Below, one piece after another: positions 23,647 to 35,352 of a stretch of DNA of 64,000 nt; position 1 is the first letter of the stretch; each line of letters begins with the position of its first letter. Made by a program: the position numbers and the translations under genes. Location of the stretch: positions 30,966 to 94,965 of the IMG/VR virus record IMGVR_UViG_3300027746_000016, one strand, 5' to 3'. This DNA is from a virus. The notes under the pieces are model-generated. The model was not told the origin of the DNA. It ran no database searches and saw nothing but the letters and a program-made list of their open reading frames with translations.

Positions 23647-25499
23647 TGTATTTCACAAGCTCCTCCAGCACAGGCTAATTCGCCAGATAGGTCAGTATTA
23701 TCAACCATTTCAATAACTTTAGATAAGTCAATTCCAGTTAATGATTTTAACATTTCTTCGTATTTTTCTTCAGAGCAGTCCTCAAATGGAGCTTGAATAT
23801 AGGTTCCACCGTTATATGGTAAAACCGATAAGCCATTATAGAATGATTTATTATCCCACATCCATTCACCAACAGTTTCCCATTCGTCTGGTTTAATTGA
23901 AACTGTTGCAGAAATATTATGAGTATTTTGACCGGTACGATGACCAGTTTTTACCCAATTTGAATAAAAAGATTTTACTCTTTCTAGTAATTCAATTGCA
24001 GATTCATTTCTAAATATTGAACCGGCTGGTGCTTTTTGTGGAACTGAAATTACAGCAGTATCATGCGGACGGAAGTACTCATCTTCAAGTAGTTCAGGAT
24101 GATAAATTGCAAGATAAGAATAAATTGCCTCATTTTTTCCAACTCTAATTCTACGAATATAGTGATCATTATGCCATGCATGAATTCCAGAAGAAGTTCC
24201 CAATACCAATGATGAAGTTCCTGATGGTTTAATTGTAGTACATCTGGCTGATGCATTTATCTTAATTTGTTTTGCAACAATTACATTGGTTTCTTTTACT
24301 AGGTCAGCAGCCTGTTTAAGATCAAATTTTTGGGCTGATCCTGAGCCTATACCAGTCATACCAACACCAATTAAAGCATCCTTTTCAGTAGTACGTTGCC
24401 ATATTGGACGTAAATAATGAAAATTAGTATAGCCAGCTTGCAGAGTTCCAATAAATGAAGCAGCTTTAACTCTTTCATTTAAATCTTCTTGTGTAGTAAT
24501 ATCAGAGACATTAACTTCACATAAGTTACAAAATTGAAATGGACGTAGAGCAATTTCACAGCATGGATTAGTACCCCAATCTTTATCGTTTGACAAATAA
24601 ATTCCAGGTTCTCCAGTTCCACTTGCTTCAATTTTTTTCCATAAGTCCATAAAGAAGCTCTTAGTTATCTTATTTCTTAATAAGACCGCTGAGTTATTTG
24701 CTCGGCCCCTTTGTGGATTAAGTTCCCACCATGATCCACTCTTTGAAGAAATCATATTTTCATCATCTGCACTAAATAAAGAAATTAATGCAGCTCGACG
24801 AATACCTCCAGCCAATACCGCATCGGCAATATGACAAACAATATCGTGTACTTCAATACAAGATAATTTATCATTATCAACCTTAGAGTCAAGAATTCCC
24901 TGTATTTTAATTAAACACTCTTTTAAGGGTTGAGGGCCTGGTGCTTTACCACCTGACGTAACTAATAGTGCACCTTTTTGGCGAATATCAGAAAAGTCAA
25001 AATTAATAGTAGAACCACCTTCAAAATAAGACTTCATTAATAATTTAACCGCATCTGCCCAGCCTTCAATTGAGTCTCCAATTAAATATCTACGAGATTT
25101 AGTAGTATTAGGTTTTCTAATTTCTGGAAGTTCGTCAACATGGTGTTTCTGTACTGAATAGCCTACACCAGTTCCGCCTAATAATAAAAACATAATTTCG
25201 CCAAATGCACGCCAATCATCGATCGGTAAATATGCACAATTGTAGATACGATTTGGAGAAATTTCAATTGGTTTACCACCAAACTGTAAACTACGCATTG
25301 ATGGTAGAATTTTTTTATCATACACAAATTTATAAGTCTCATTAATCTCAGCAGTTAACTGTGGATATTTCTTTATGTGCATTTCTTTATTTCGAGTTAC
25401 AAGTTCTTCCCATGTTTCTCTTCTCTGTACATCATTACGAAACCTGGCGTATTTCATATAAACCGTTACGTCTGATAAAATTTCACTTGCTAAATTCAT
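23643..25499 (-). CDS. Class II (adenosylcobalamin-dependent) ribonucleotide reductase
   Basis: This 618-residue protein resembles monomeric B12-dependent ribonucleoside-triphosphate reductases (RTPR/NrdJ type), which make deoxyribonucleotides by thiyl-radical chemistry. Visible parts are LPSMRSLQFGG, NRIYNCAYLP with the first active-site Cys, GGTGVGYSVQKH, NPCCEIALRPFQFCNLCEVN with the radical Cys, IKPSGTSSLVLGTSSGIH and the C-terminal redox pair in CAGGACEIQ. No separate radical-generating small subunit is needed, and none is seen. Activity would depend on host or environmental corrinoid. An early-type promoter motif lies upstream. Confidence 0.93.
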   Translation of the reverse strand: MNLASEILSDVTVYMKYARFRNDVQRRETWEELVTRNKEMHIKKYPQLTAEINETYKFVYDKKILPSMRSLQFGGKPIEISPNRIYNCAYLPIDDWRAFGEIMFLLLGGTGVGYSVQKHHVDELPEIRKPNTTKSRRYLIGDSIEGWADAVKLLMKSYFEGGSTINFDFSDIRQKGALLVTSGGKAPGPQPLKECLIKIQGILDSKVDNDKLSCIEVHDIVCHIADAVLAGGIRRAALISLFSADDENMISSKSGSWWELNPQRGRANNSAVLLRNKITKSFFMDLWKKIEASGTGEPGIYLSNDKDWGTNPCCEIALRPFQFCNLCEVNVSDITTQEDLNERVKAASFIGTLQAGYTNFHYLRPIWQRTTEKDALIGVGMTGIGSGSAQKFDLKQAADLVKETNVIVAKQIKINASARCTTIKPSGTSSLVLGTSSGIHAWHNDHYIRRIRVGKNEAIYSYLAIYHPELLEDEYFRPHDTAVISVPQKAPAGSIFRNESAIELLERVKSFYSNWVKTGHRTGQNTHNISATVSIKPDEWETVGEWMWDNKSFYNGLSVLPYNGGTYIQAPFEDCSEEKYEEMLKSLTGIDLSKVIEMVDNTDLSGELACAGGACEIQ

Positions 25500-25529
25500 T
25501 TTCTTTTTTATTTTTTTAATGTTTCTAAT

Positions 25530-25540
25530 TAAATATACTA
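25530..25540 (-). promoter_or_regulatory. Early promoter motif upstream of ribonucleotide reductase
   Basis: TAGTATATTTA on the minus strand, 30 bases before the reductase ATG, matches the TAGTATAWTTTA class. Confidence 0.5.
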
Positions 25541-25606
25541 AATTACCTGGCCTGTAGAGATAACTTTTTAATTATGACCTACTGGTAAGTTCATTACTTA
25601 ATTTAA

Positions 25607-25732
25607 TTAATGTTTTGTTAATTTACTTGATGCATTTTGAGTACTTAGCCGAATTTTATAATTAGTTTGTTTGTTAATAATTTGACTAATTTTATAAAAA
25701 TTCAACTTCTTAATTAAACTTGACTCTTGCAT
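25607..25732 (-). CDS. Possible 41-residue protein in intergenic region
   Basis: A short frame (starting MQESSLIKKLNFYKISQII) in the 267-base gap between the S1-domain gene and the reductase. A late-like ATAATAAATAAC lies only about 5 bases before the ATG, closer than for other genes. The peptide is basic and has no recognised motif. It may be chance; listed because nothing else explains this gap. Confidence 0.25.
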   Translation of the reverse strand: MQESSLIKKLNFYKISQIINKQTNYKIRLSTQNASSKLTKH

Positions 25733-25766
25733 CTAGGTTATTTATTATACCAATAACTGCTAAATA

Positions 25767-26951
25767 TTACGCGTTTATAAAATCTAATTTTAAAGTTTTA
25801 CGAATAGTATCAACTTTAAGAATTTTAACTTCTCCATCGTTAGGTATTCGGAATTTACCCTTAAGGTGATTTACATCATTTTTGAAAATTTCATTAGTTT
25901 CAGGAATCGTGATTTCAATGAAAAAATTATCTTTATTTAGGACAAAATTTAAGGTACGTCCTTCTATTTCAGTTTTTATTTTTTGCCAAGTAATTTTTTC
26001 TTGATCAACTTTAGCTAAATCATTTGTTAAAATAATTCTAGGTTCACCTTTTTTAACAATAATGTCCTTAATATAGAAATCTAATACATCACCTGATTTA
26101 AAAGTACTTGTGTCTTCAATATAATTAGCAAATTCAGATTTATGAAGTAATCCTGTATAATAATTTTGAAATTCAATAAATATTCCAAATTCATATGGTT
26201 TATTTGTTAAAATTCCAGTATATTTTTTACCAAATTCTAAATCATATACTTTTTGAGGAAGTGTATGTTTGATATATTTCTTGTATGAAATAATATATAA
26301 ATCATTAACGGAATCATAATTTTCTATCATTACTGGAATTTCAGTATTTAAGTAGTCATTAAAATCACGAATTACATTGGCAGCAGCATGAGATCCTGGT
26401 AAGAAACATTTAACGGTTCCTTTGTATAGCGCTAAATATCCACCTTTTACCAAGCTAATAACTTTAACATAAAACCATTTATCAGTTTTTAAGAAGTCGT
26501 TTAGCGTATCTCTATATGAAATTGCAGCACACTGTTTTTCAGATGCATAAAATTCTCCACTGTCAACTTTTGTAATAATGGCTTTAAATTCTCTAGGATA
26601 GTCTCCATTAACTAATAACGAAGGCTCTTCTGAAAAGTCTCTAAATGGAATAAATATTGAAGACTTTGAGTGTTTTTCATAAGTAACAATTAGCTTATTA
26701 TCAAAATCAATACTCTTTGCAATCACTGTACATAATTGGCCTTCACTAAAGTCTTTTATACTGATCATTGAATGAGAGCTATGACTTGAATACATTTCGT
26801 ATAGGTCTTGAGCATAGTTTTCTTTACAATAAATTTTCATACCAGCCGCTGAGTCTGACTCAGTTAATTTTATTGAGGTATTAAATTTTGAATTTGTTTG
26901 ACCGTATACTAGATCAAAATCTGGAGAATTTGGAATATGGGTAGTTTGCAT
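25767..26951 (-). CDS. S1-domain RNA-binding protein, ribosomal protein S1-like
   Basis: This 394-residue protein appears to hold about three S1-type OB-fold repeats. One lies at about 48-125 (EGQLCTVIAKSIDFDNKLIV). A second lies at about 150-215 (VKVISLVKGGYLALYKGTVK, then CFLPGSHAA). The clearest is at about 240-310 (GKKYTGILTNKPYEFGIFIE, then YTGLLHKSEF). Ribosomal S1 and its relatives bind mRNA and help start translation without a Shine-Dalgarno sequence. Given the A-rich leaders in this phage, the protein might steer ribosomes to phage messages; this is inference. It has an early-type promoter motif. Confidence 0.78.
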   Translation of the reverse strand: MQTTHIPNSPDFDLVYGQTNSKFNTSIKLTESDSAAGMKIYCKENYAQDLYEMYSSHSSHSMISIKDFSEGQLCTVIAKSIDFDNKLIVTYEKHSKSSIFIPFRDFSEEPSLLVNGDYPREFKAIITKVDSGEFYASEKQCAAISYRDTLNDFLKTDKWFYVKVISLVKGGYLALYKGTVKCFLPGSHAAANVIRDFNDYLNTEIPVMIENYDSVNDLYIISYKKYIKHTLPQKVYDLEFGKKYTGILTNKPYEFGIFIEFQNYYTGLLHKSEFANYIEDTSTFKSGDVLDFYIKDIIVKKGEPRIILTNDLAKVDQEKITWQKIKTEIEGRTLNFVLNKDNFFIEITIPETNEIFKNDVNHLKGKFRIPNDGEVKILKVDTIRKTLKLDFINA

Positions 26952-26965
26952 AGATTATTTGTATA

Positions 26966-26978
26966 TAAAATTATACAG
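26966..26978 (-). promoter_or_regulatory. Early promoter motif upstream of S1-domain gene
   Basis: CTGTATAATTTTA on the minus strand, 14 bases before the ATG, a one-base expansion of the TAGTATAATTTA class. Confidence 0.45.
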
Positions 26979-27015
26979 AAAATTAACTATTGGTTTTAAT
27001 TAAACCATATATAAA

Positions 27016-30000
27016 TTAAAGAATATGAGGATACGAAGCCAGATTAATAGGTGGAATTCCTGGAAATATACCTGGAGACTTTGAACTGAATATTAAAGAT
27101 CCAGTAGAGTTCATTGAAAATTTCCAAGCCAATTCATCAAGAAAAATAGTAAATAATGGATTTTTATGAGTAAGTCTTTCCCATGGAGGAAGATCATCAC
27201 TATTAAGGATTGGGTGAAATAGTCTAGCGGTCGCAACTGAAGTAAATGTAATAGGCGGAGCCAGTGCACATAGACTAAGCGATGCAATCCAGGCAACTGG
27301 AGATAATGTCGGCTCTATCTCTTCCAGTGCAAGTAGAGCACCAAGTTTAATAATATTAGTTAAAAGTGGATTTGCAATCATTAGTTTAAGACCTGGTGGA
27401 ATTTCAGAGTCAATTTTCATTATTGCAAGTTTTATTAAGTTAATTTGAAGAATAGCAGCCTCTACTATATTATATGAAAATGTTTTTAATGCCTTTGCAA
27501 TTGCAGCAATTGCGTCAACGATTGTTGCAATTGGAATAAGAATATCTTCAAATACCAAAGTAATAAGTTCCCTAACTACTTCAATTAGGTCAGCCGCGGT
27601 TAATAGGTATAAGTATTGAGAAATATCTATTGGAAATAATGGTAATTTAGGTAAACTAAACTTCTTACCAGTTTTTGAAATTACAGTTATAACGACAGTT
27701 TTAAGTATTGGATTTCCATTTGTATCTACTGCAATCGTAGAATTTGAACCAGCTTCTCCAACTATTTCAAGAGAAACCGTTAAATCTTTTCCGCAGGCAG
27801 TAGTAAGAACCTTAGTTATTAATTTTTTATCTACACTAGTGGTTGCAGTAATGGTTTGGGTTGAATTTGAACCTCCGCCTACCGTAAATGTATTAGCGGT
27901 TAAAGTAAGGGAACCTGATTCATTAGCATGTAATAATAATTTTAAAATTGCTTCAATTAGAGCAGCCAATCCTAGTCCAATTAAAGCTTTTATTAATGGG
28001 TCTAATGGAATAACAATTGGAACAAGCGGAGGATGTAATGGATTTACTGATTTTAAAACAGACAATGATGTTACCATTGGTATTACTGATTGTGTAATAT
28101 ATTGTATAAAACCGGCAATATTAGGTAAAGGAATTGGCGGAATCATTAATATTAACTGCTCAATTATAATTGGAATAAGTGTACTAGCTAAATCATTTGG
28201 AATTTGAGAAAGTCCCAATAATTCCATAATACTTTCAGCCGTTAATGAATTTATTAATGCATTAAAAAGTTCGTAAATAAGAGCAAGAGCAATTGCTAAG
28301 TCTGGAGAAACACCTGGAAATAATTCAACCGGTTTAACTTCACAGCACTTTTTATTTAGGTCAAATATATTTATTGCAGGTATACTAAGTAGAGCAACCG
28401 CCGTTGCTGATAATATTTTTTTAATTGTTTCTTGTCTAGCGGCTTTAGCTCTAAGTATTTCAGCCTTTTCAGCTTCACTGACGTCCTCATCAGTATCATG
28501 GCCGACATTTTCTCCCTTTATATAGTCTAATATACTTTTAAAAAAATCCTTTAATAAATCTTTAAAGTCTTTAATGCCTTGCTCAGTATTAAGATTAAAT
28601 GATGGATATTTTTTTAATAACTCTTTTACTTTTTTTGTTTCTAAAATTATTGCAATTAATGTAATAATTTGTTCTTGTAGGGTTGATACCAGCGGTATAG
28701 CTGAACCCAATGCAATTAATTCAATAATATCTTCAACACACTTAAGTACCTCAGGAAGACCTGGATTATGTTTAGATGCATCTTTTGGAAATTGTAAAAT
28801 TCCAAATTTCATTTTTTTATCGTAAAAGCTGGTAAAATCCTCAATAGTTGCATCAATTTGTTCTGGAATAGTTAGTGGATTTGCATCACGAGCAGCCTTT
28901 CTATCTTTTCTCTTTTTTGCTAGGTCCGTTTCGTTAGAGGCATCATCTTCTTGCTCTGCCCTATTTTTCCTAACTTTATCTTTAAGCGCAGAAATTGCAT
29001 TAATTGGTATATCACCAATTTTATTAAGTTGTTTATTAATATTACTTTGAATCTTAACAATATCGTTAGTAAATTCGCCTCCGCCAGCTCCAAGTAGCAT
29101 GGCTAACATCATTTCGGCTTCACTTAATTTATCTAAAAATGGAATTTTACCAGCGGCGATATCCTCAGCAATTTTGGCTAATCTAGCAGCCTTTTCAGCA
29201 GCGGCAACAACACTTAAAGGAGACATTAATGCGCCCTTTATTGGCTGACCTTTATATGGATTCTTTATATTTATTCCCAATGGGTTTTTGGAGTCTGGAC
29301 CATTATCTAATTCATATCCAAGAACAAGTGGTTTATTAGTGGCTGGGTCACTGTACAACCAGGTTGGATTGGTTGATACTGCTAAATATTTACGTCCATC
29401 TGGTCCAAAATACAAAACATATAAAGACGGTAAAGGAATTGGAAATGGAATTATTCTAATTTCATCATTGTTTATATCAAGTGTTACTGGATTTCCATTT
29501 ATTACGGCAGTTATTGCATCTACTACTACTTTTTTGCAAGTAATTGGTAATCCTAGTATTATTACAATTGTACCTAATGGCGTAGGTATTGAAATTAATG
29601 GTTTATAGAATTGAGGTAATGGTAGTGTAAGTATACCTACTCCAGGAATAGGTACAAATGTATTAATTGGATAATATCTAAATCCCGAATTTGCTGGAGG
29701 AGGTCCAGTTGTGTCTGGAAATGGAAGTATTGATACTTTATTTAAACTTCTTGTAAATTCTTTCCAATAACATTGTGATGTAAAATCTGGAAGGCCTGAG
29801 TCATTTCCATCAACTGTTCTAATAATAAATGGATCCTTTCCTAATTTAAGTCTAGCAGCTACTTCACAATCGTCAGCCGGTTTTTCAATAGAAGCGGCTG
29901 CCTCTTTAAAACATGGAATTTCTAAAATTTTAGCAGTTAAAATGGTTGGGTCTAGAGAATTTTCCTTGATTATTAGCTGTAAATTTTCTAATTCAGTTGT

Positions 30001-31980
30001 GCAGTCGGTTAGTCTATTAGTAATTAATAAATTTGATTGTAGATAGGCTTGATACACAGTAGACAGTGTAGGATCTGGATTATATGTAAATGTATTTTGT
30101 AAATTCTGTAAGTTATTATTTACAGAATAGGTAACTGGCTTTGAAAATTTTATATACGAGTTAACTATTTTATTAAATAAAGTAGCAACTTCTCTGCGTG
30201 CAACAAGTTTAATATCATTAACTATATCATTAATTACTGAAGGATATATTTCAGTACGCTCTGTATTAATTTTATCTGTAATATTTTTACCTAAGTCTTC
30301 ATAAAATTTAGAATAGGTTTCTATATTTGAAATATAATATGTTCTTTTATTTGATTCACTGTCATCATCAAGAGTATTATCAATTTTTTCAGTAATAATA
30401 GCAGCATCAGGTGTATCTTTTAAACTTGGATCAATCAGAAAACGACTAAGACTAAGGCCTCTTTCCGCAAGGGTAAAGAAGTTATTAATTGGATTTGATA
30501 ATTTATTATAGAGTCCACTATATGGATATGGGAAATATCCATTATATAATAAACCAGGTATCTTAGAATAGTCAGCTCGACTTCTTCTACGTGGAAGATT
30601 ATTGTAGTCGAAAAATGAGTCAAGATCTTCAGGCTCAGTTATCTCGGAGTCCTCTTCATCTTTACCAAATTTAGTAATTGTATAAACATCATCAAATATA
30701 TTAGTAGTTAAATACGGGCTGTTTTTAATAGGAATAATAGTGTCTGGAGTTATATCTATTACTGGATTGGTTAACTTACCTTCTGAGTCTTTCACATTTA
30801 TATAGCCAACTGATCCATCTTCTAACTCAACTGGCAGTTTAATTCTTACAAAGTTACCATCAATAATTCTAGGAACTAATTTTAAATTAAGTATTGTAAT
30901 ATCACTAGGATTACTTGGAATAATTTGAGTTTTTAAGCCCACTGAAATTTGGCCAGATAGTTTTGAAAATAATTCAGAAATGTCATATGCAAGAGTCGAT
31001 ACGTTAGCAGCTTCGGTATTAAGCAAATCAATCCCGTTTAAAATTTGAGACTGGGCTACCAGTGCTTCATTTTGAAAATTTAGTTTTTCTTTATGTGCAT
31101 GTGCTAAGTTTTTAAGTAGTGTAATCCATGTATTTAGCTCAGGCAATTCATCTCTAATATAGTTTACGTATTCAAAAGATTGAGTAAATATACGAGCTGC
31201 GTTAGTTATATTTAAATTTAATACAGTAGAATCAGCATTGGCATTTATATTATCTATGGTATCAAATAAGTTAAGAGTTGGTGAGTTTGCGTTTACTGGA
31301 TCTAATTTACTAATTGCTAAATTAATATTAGCTTCAGTATTATTTTTAATAATTCGATAGGTATTAATAGCAGTAGCGTAAACAATAGTTGAGGGATATA
31401 AATTAGAAAACTGGGCAATTTTAGTAATAATAGCGGAAATAAAACCGTCTTGGTATCCTTTTGCCGCGTCGGTTGCTTGCTCCGCAACAGAATACAGTAA
31501 ATAGGTATCTTTGCTACTTGGAATTTTTCCGGCAATTGTGAGAGTAATTTGGTCAATTTCGGTTGACAGCCTATCAACTTCGTCTTCCCAATACCTATAT
31601 TGAGAGGCAAGAGGTTCCGTTATATCAACTATTGAATTAAAAAAATCAACCCTTTCTTGACTGTATATTTTAATAATATCAAGGTTATCAATAAGCTCTT
31701 CAACTTTAATCTTAACGATTGAGGCTTTTATACTGGTTGGAACTTTTGCAGTTTCAATTGCAATTATCTCTTTGATTTTTTCAGTAGCTTCTGGAATACA
31801 GCCAGTTTTAGAAAGTGTATCTTCAATTGTAACGGTTGGGTTAGTAATTAAAATATCAGGATCAGCAACCGTTTTGATACAGGCTTTTGCCTTGGCTAAA
31901 TCAGCCTCAGTAAATATAATATTTGGGATAGCCTCACATTTAACCTGATTAATTATGTCCTTAAATGTTAATTCTGACAT
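27016..31980 (-). CDS. Very large hypothetical protein, probable virion component
   Basis: This 1654-residue protein is not recognised. Residues 1-480 are helical and rich in Ile, Asn and Asp. About 490-560 has aromatic, proline-rich segments (LPRRRSRADY, YNGYFPYPYSG). About 790-900 is proline/hydrophobic (LPLPQFYKPLISIPTPLG). About 1010-1040 is charged. The last third has many hydrophobic helices (DLAIALALIYELFNALINSL; STLIPIIIEQLILMIPPIPL), as seen in tape measure or ejected proteins. A late-type ATAAATGACTATAG lies 42 bases upstream, unlike neighbouring early genes. A tail tape measure, ejection or baseplate role is possible but unproven. Confidence 0.8.
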   Translation of the reverse strand: MSELTFKDIINQVKCEAIPNIIFTEADLAKAKACIKTVADPDILITNPTVTIEDTLSKTGCIPEATEKIKEIIAIETAKVPTSIKASIVKIKVEELIDNLDIIKIYSQERVDFFNSIVDITEPLASQYRYWEDEVDRLSTEIDQITLTIAGKIPSSKDTYLLYSVAEQATDAAKGYQDGFISAIITKIAQFSNLYPSTIVYATAINTYRIIKNNTEANINLAISKLDPVNANSPTLNLFDTIDNINANADSTVLNLNITNAARIFTQSFEYVNYIRDELPELNTWITLLKNLAHAHKEKLNFQNEALVAQSQILNGIDLLNTEAANVSTLAYDISELFSKLSGQISVGLKTQIIPSNPSDITILNLKLVPRIIDGNFVRIKLPVELEDGSVGYINVKDSEGKLTNPVIDITPDTIIPIKNSPYLTTNIFDDVYTITKFGKDEEDSEITEPEDLDSFFDYNNLPRRRSRADYSKIPGLLYNGYFPYPYSGLYNKLSNPINNFFTLAERGLSLSRFLIDPSLKDTPDAAIITEKIDNTLDDDSESNKRTYYISNIETYSKFYEDLGKNITDKINTERTEIYPSVINDIVNDIKLVARREVATLFNKIVNSYIKFSKPVTYSVNNNLQNLQNTFTYNPDPTLSTVYQAYLQSNLLITNRLTDCTTELENLQLIIKENSLDPTILTAKILEIPCFKEAAASIEKPADDCEVAARLKLGKDPFIIRTVDGNDSGLPDFTSQCYWKEFTRSLNKVSILPFPDTTGPPPANSGFRYYPINTFVPIPGVGILTLPLPQFYKPLISIPTPLGTIVIILGLPITCKKVVVDAITAVINGNPVTLDINNDEIRIIPFPIPLPSLYVLYFGPDGRKYLAVSTNPTWLYSDPATNKPLVLGYELDNGPDSKNPLGINIKNPYKGQPIKGALMSPLSVVAAAEKAARLAKIAEDIAAGKIPFLDKLSEAEMMLAMLLGAGGGEFTNDIVKIQSNINKQLNKIGDIPINAISALKDKVRKNRAEQEDDASNETDLAKKRKDRKAARDANPLTIPEQIDATIEDFTSFYDKKMKFGILQFPKDASKHNPGLPEVLKCVEDIIELIALGSAIPLVSTLQEQIITLIAIILETKKVKELLKKYPSFNLNTEQGIKDFKDLLKDFFKSILDYIKGENVGHDTDEDVSEAEKAEILRAKAARQETIKKILSATAVALLSIPAINIFDLNKKCCEVKPVELFPGVSPDLAIALALIYELFNALINSLTAESIMELLGLSQIPNDLASTLIPIIIEQLILMIPPIPLPNIAGFIQYITQSVIPMVTSLSVLKSVNPLHPPLVPIVIPLDPLIKALIGLGLAALIEAILKLLLHANESGSLTLTANTFTVGGGSNSTQTITATTSVDKKLITKVLTTACGKDLTVSLEIVGEAGSNSTIAVDTNGNPILKTVVITVISKTGKKFSLPKLPLFPIDISQYLYLLTAADLIEVVRELITLVFEDILIPIATIVDAIAAIAKALKTFSYNIVEAAILQINLIKLAIMKIDSEIPPGLKLMIANPLLTNIIKLGALLALEEIEPTLSPVAWIASLSLCALAPPITFTSVATARLFHPILNSDDLPPWERLTHKNPLFTIFLDELAWKFSMNSTGSLIFSSKSPGIFPGIPPINLASYPHIL

Positions 31981-32008
31981 TAACTATGAATAGTTATTTT
32001 ATTTTATC

Positions 32009-32022
32009 TATAGTCATTTATT
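32009..32022 (-). promoter_or_regulatory. Late promoter motif for the 1654-residue gene
   Basis: ATAAATGACTATAG on the minus strand differs by two bases from ATAAATAACTATAA before the tail tube and starts 42 bases before the ATG. Confidence 0.5.
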
Positions 32023-32027
32023 AAAAA

Positions 32028-32060
32028 GTAAATGCCTGAACAGATTACTCCGGTCAGGCA
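32028..32060 (-). terminator. Terminator after groEL
   Basis: On the minus strand TGCCTGA pairs with TCAGGCA around a 14-base loop and is followed by TTTACTTTTTAA. It separates groEL from the late promoter of the next gene. Confidence 0.75.
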
Positions 32061-32092
32061 AGACTCGTCGATGGCTATGGACTATTATATAA

Positions 32093-34427
<2,335 letters not shown>

Positions 34428-34455
34428 ATTTTTAATTTAAAATTAGATTAATTAA

Positions 34456-34468
34456 TAAAAATATACTA
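34456..34468 (-). promoter_or_regulatory. Early promoter motif upstream of exonuclease-groEL operon
   Basis: TAGTATATTTTTA on the minus strand, 28 bases before the exonuclease ATG, matches the TAGTATAWTTTA class with one extra T. Confidence 0.5.
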
Positions 34469-34682
34469 AGATTTTCAGAAATAGGCCTCTAAGGTACCTA
34501 GGAAGCTAAGAAACTAATTATCTTTATAATTATAATTAAAAAGAATAAGTAGACTAAGAATCTAAGGCTCTATACCCACCCAACACCCTTTTTTTACAGT
34601 AACTATTTAAATAGTTTTAATTATTTTTCTGAAAACTCTATTTTTTTTACTAGTAGAATATGTAAAATGACTCGTATGAATC
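34469..34682. other. AT-rich divergent intergenic region
   Basis: The gap between the minus-strand exonuclease operon and the plus-strand resolvase-sigma operon. It contains poly-T tracts and TAGTAGAATATGTA (34651-34664), a weak relative of the early motif, on the plus strand before the resolvase. No gene, hairpin array or clear origin repeat is visible. Confidence 0.4.
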
Positions 34683-35351
34683 TTGTTAGTAATAGGAATA
34701 GACTTTTCAATACAATTTCCAGCAGTTTGCATCAGTAGAGACTTCAAAAGTTTCAACTGGATTGCCTGCGTCAATACTAAAACCACTAAAGTTCATAAAA
34801 AGTTTCTAGACGATATTGAGTTAGAGTATAAATCTATTAAATTTATTCATTTGCCAAGTAGAGAAAAGAACCATGCTACTTATTCTGCAATTGAAAGGTC
34901 AAAATTATCAAATTATTCAACCCTAGTAGACAGTCTTGTGACAGAAATACTAGCCCAAGTGAAAACTGACGATAGAGTAATAGTTTCTATTGAAGGAATT
35001 GCATATGGGGCGCAAGGCAATGCCCTTATCGATATTGCCCAGTCTACGGGTATGTTAAGAAAGTCAATTTTAGATAGATTATTAACTGGTCATGCTGAAA
35101 AACTGTTTATATTTTCACCTGGAGAACTTAAAAATGCAATTGGTGCAAAAGGTAATGCCTGTAAATTTGATATTTATGAAATTTTTAAAAATTCACCTAA
35201 ATTAGCAATAGGCAGCGATCTACATAATTCAATAAATAAATATAATGACCAAATACTTAAAGGCCAAGACGTTAAATCTCCATTTATGGATATGATTGAC
35301 TCGTATTTAGCTGTACTTAAAATATACGAATCACTAAAAGAACCCAACTAA
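34683..35351 (+). CDS. RuvC-like Holliday junction resolvase / RNase H-fold nuclease
   Basis: This 222-residue protein has the four acidic positions of the RuvC fold. IGIDFSIQFP holds the first Asp (residue 7), VSIEGIAYGAQGNALIDIAQ the Glu (about 101), then FSPGELKNAIGAKGNACKFD, like the PxxxKxxxxGxGxAxK segment of RuvC. The last Asp lies in PFMDMIDSYLAV. It should cut branched DNA before packaging, the job done by endonuclease VII (gp49) in T4. The start must be TTG at 34683 because a stop codon lies two codons upstream. It is followed after one base by the sigma factor gene. Confidence 0.8.
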   Translation: MLVIGIDFSIQFPAVCISRDFKSFNWIACVNTKTTKVHKKFLDDIELEYKSIKFIHLPSREKNHATYSAIERSKLSNYSTLVDSLVTEILAQVKTDDRVIVSIEGIAYGAQGNALIDIAQSTGMLRKSILDRLLTGHAEKLFIFSPGELKNAIGAKGNACKFDIYEIFKNSPKLAIGSDLHNSINKYNDQILKGQDVKSPFMDMIDSYLAVLKIYESLKEPN

Positions 35352-35352
35352 T

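Noticed and set aside
34428-34682. Replication origin in the AT-rich divergent region
   Set aside because: AT-richness alone is not evidence; no iterons, primase sites or large palindromes were found.
34667-34738. 23-codon frame starting ATGACTCGTATG before the resolvase
   Set aside because: It overlaps the RuvC-like gene in another phase and has no features. The resolvase frame, with a TTG start, keeps the full RuvC motifs.
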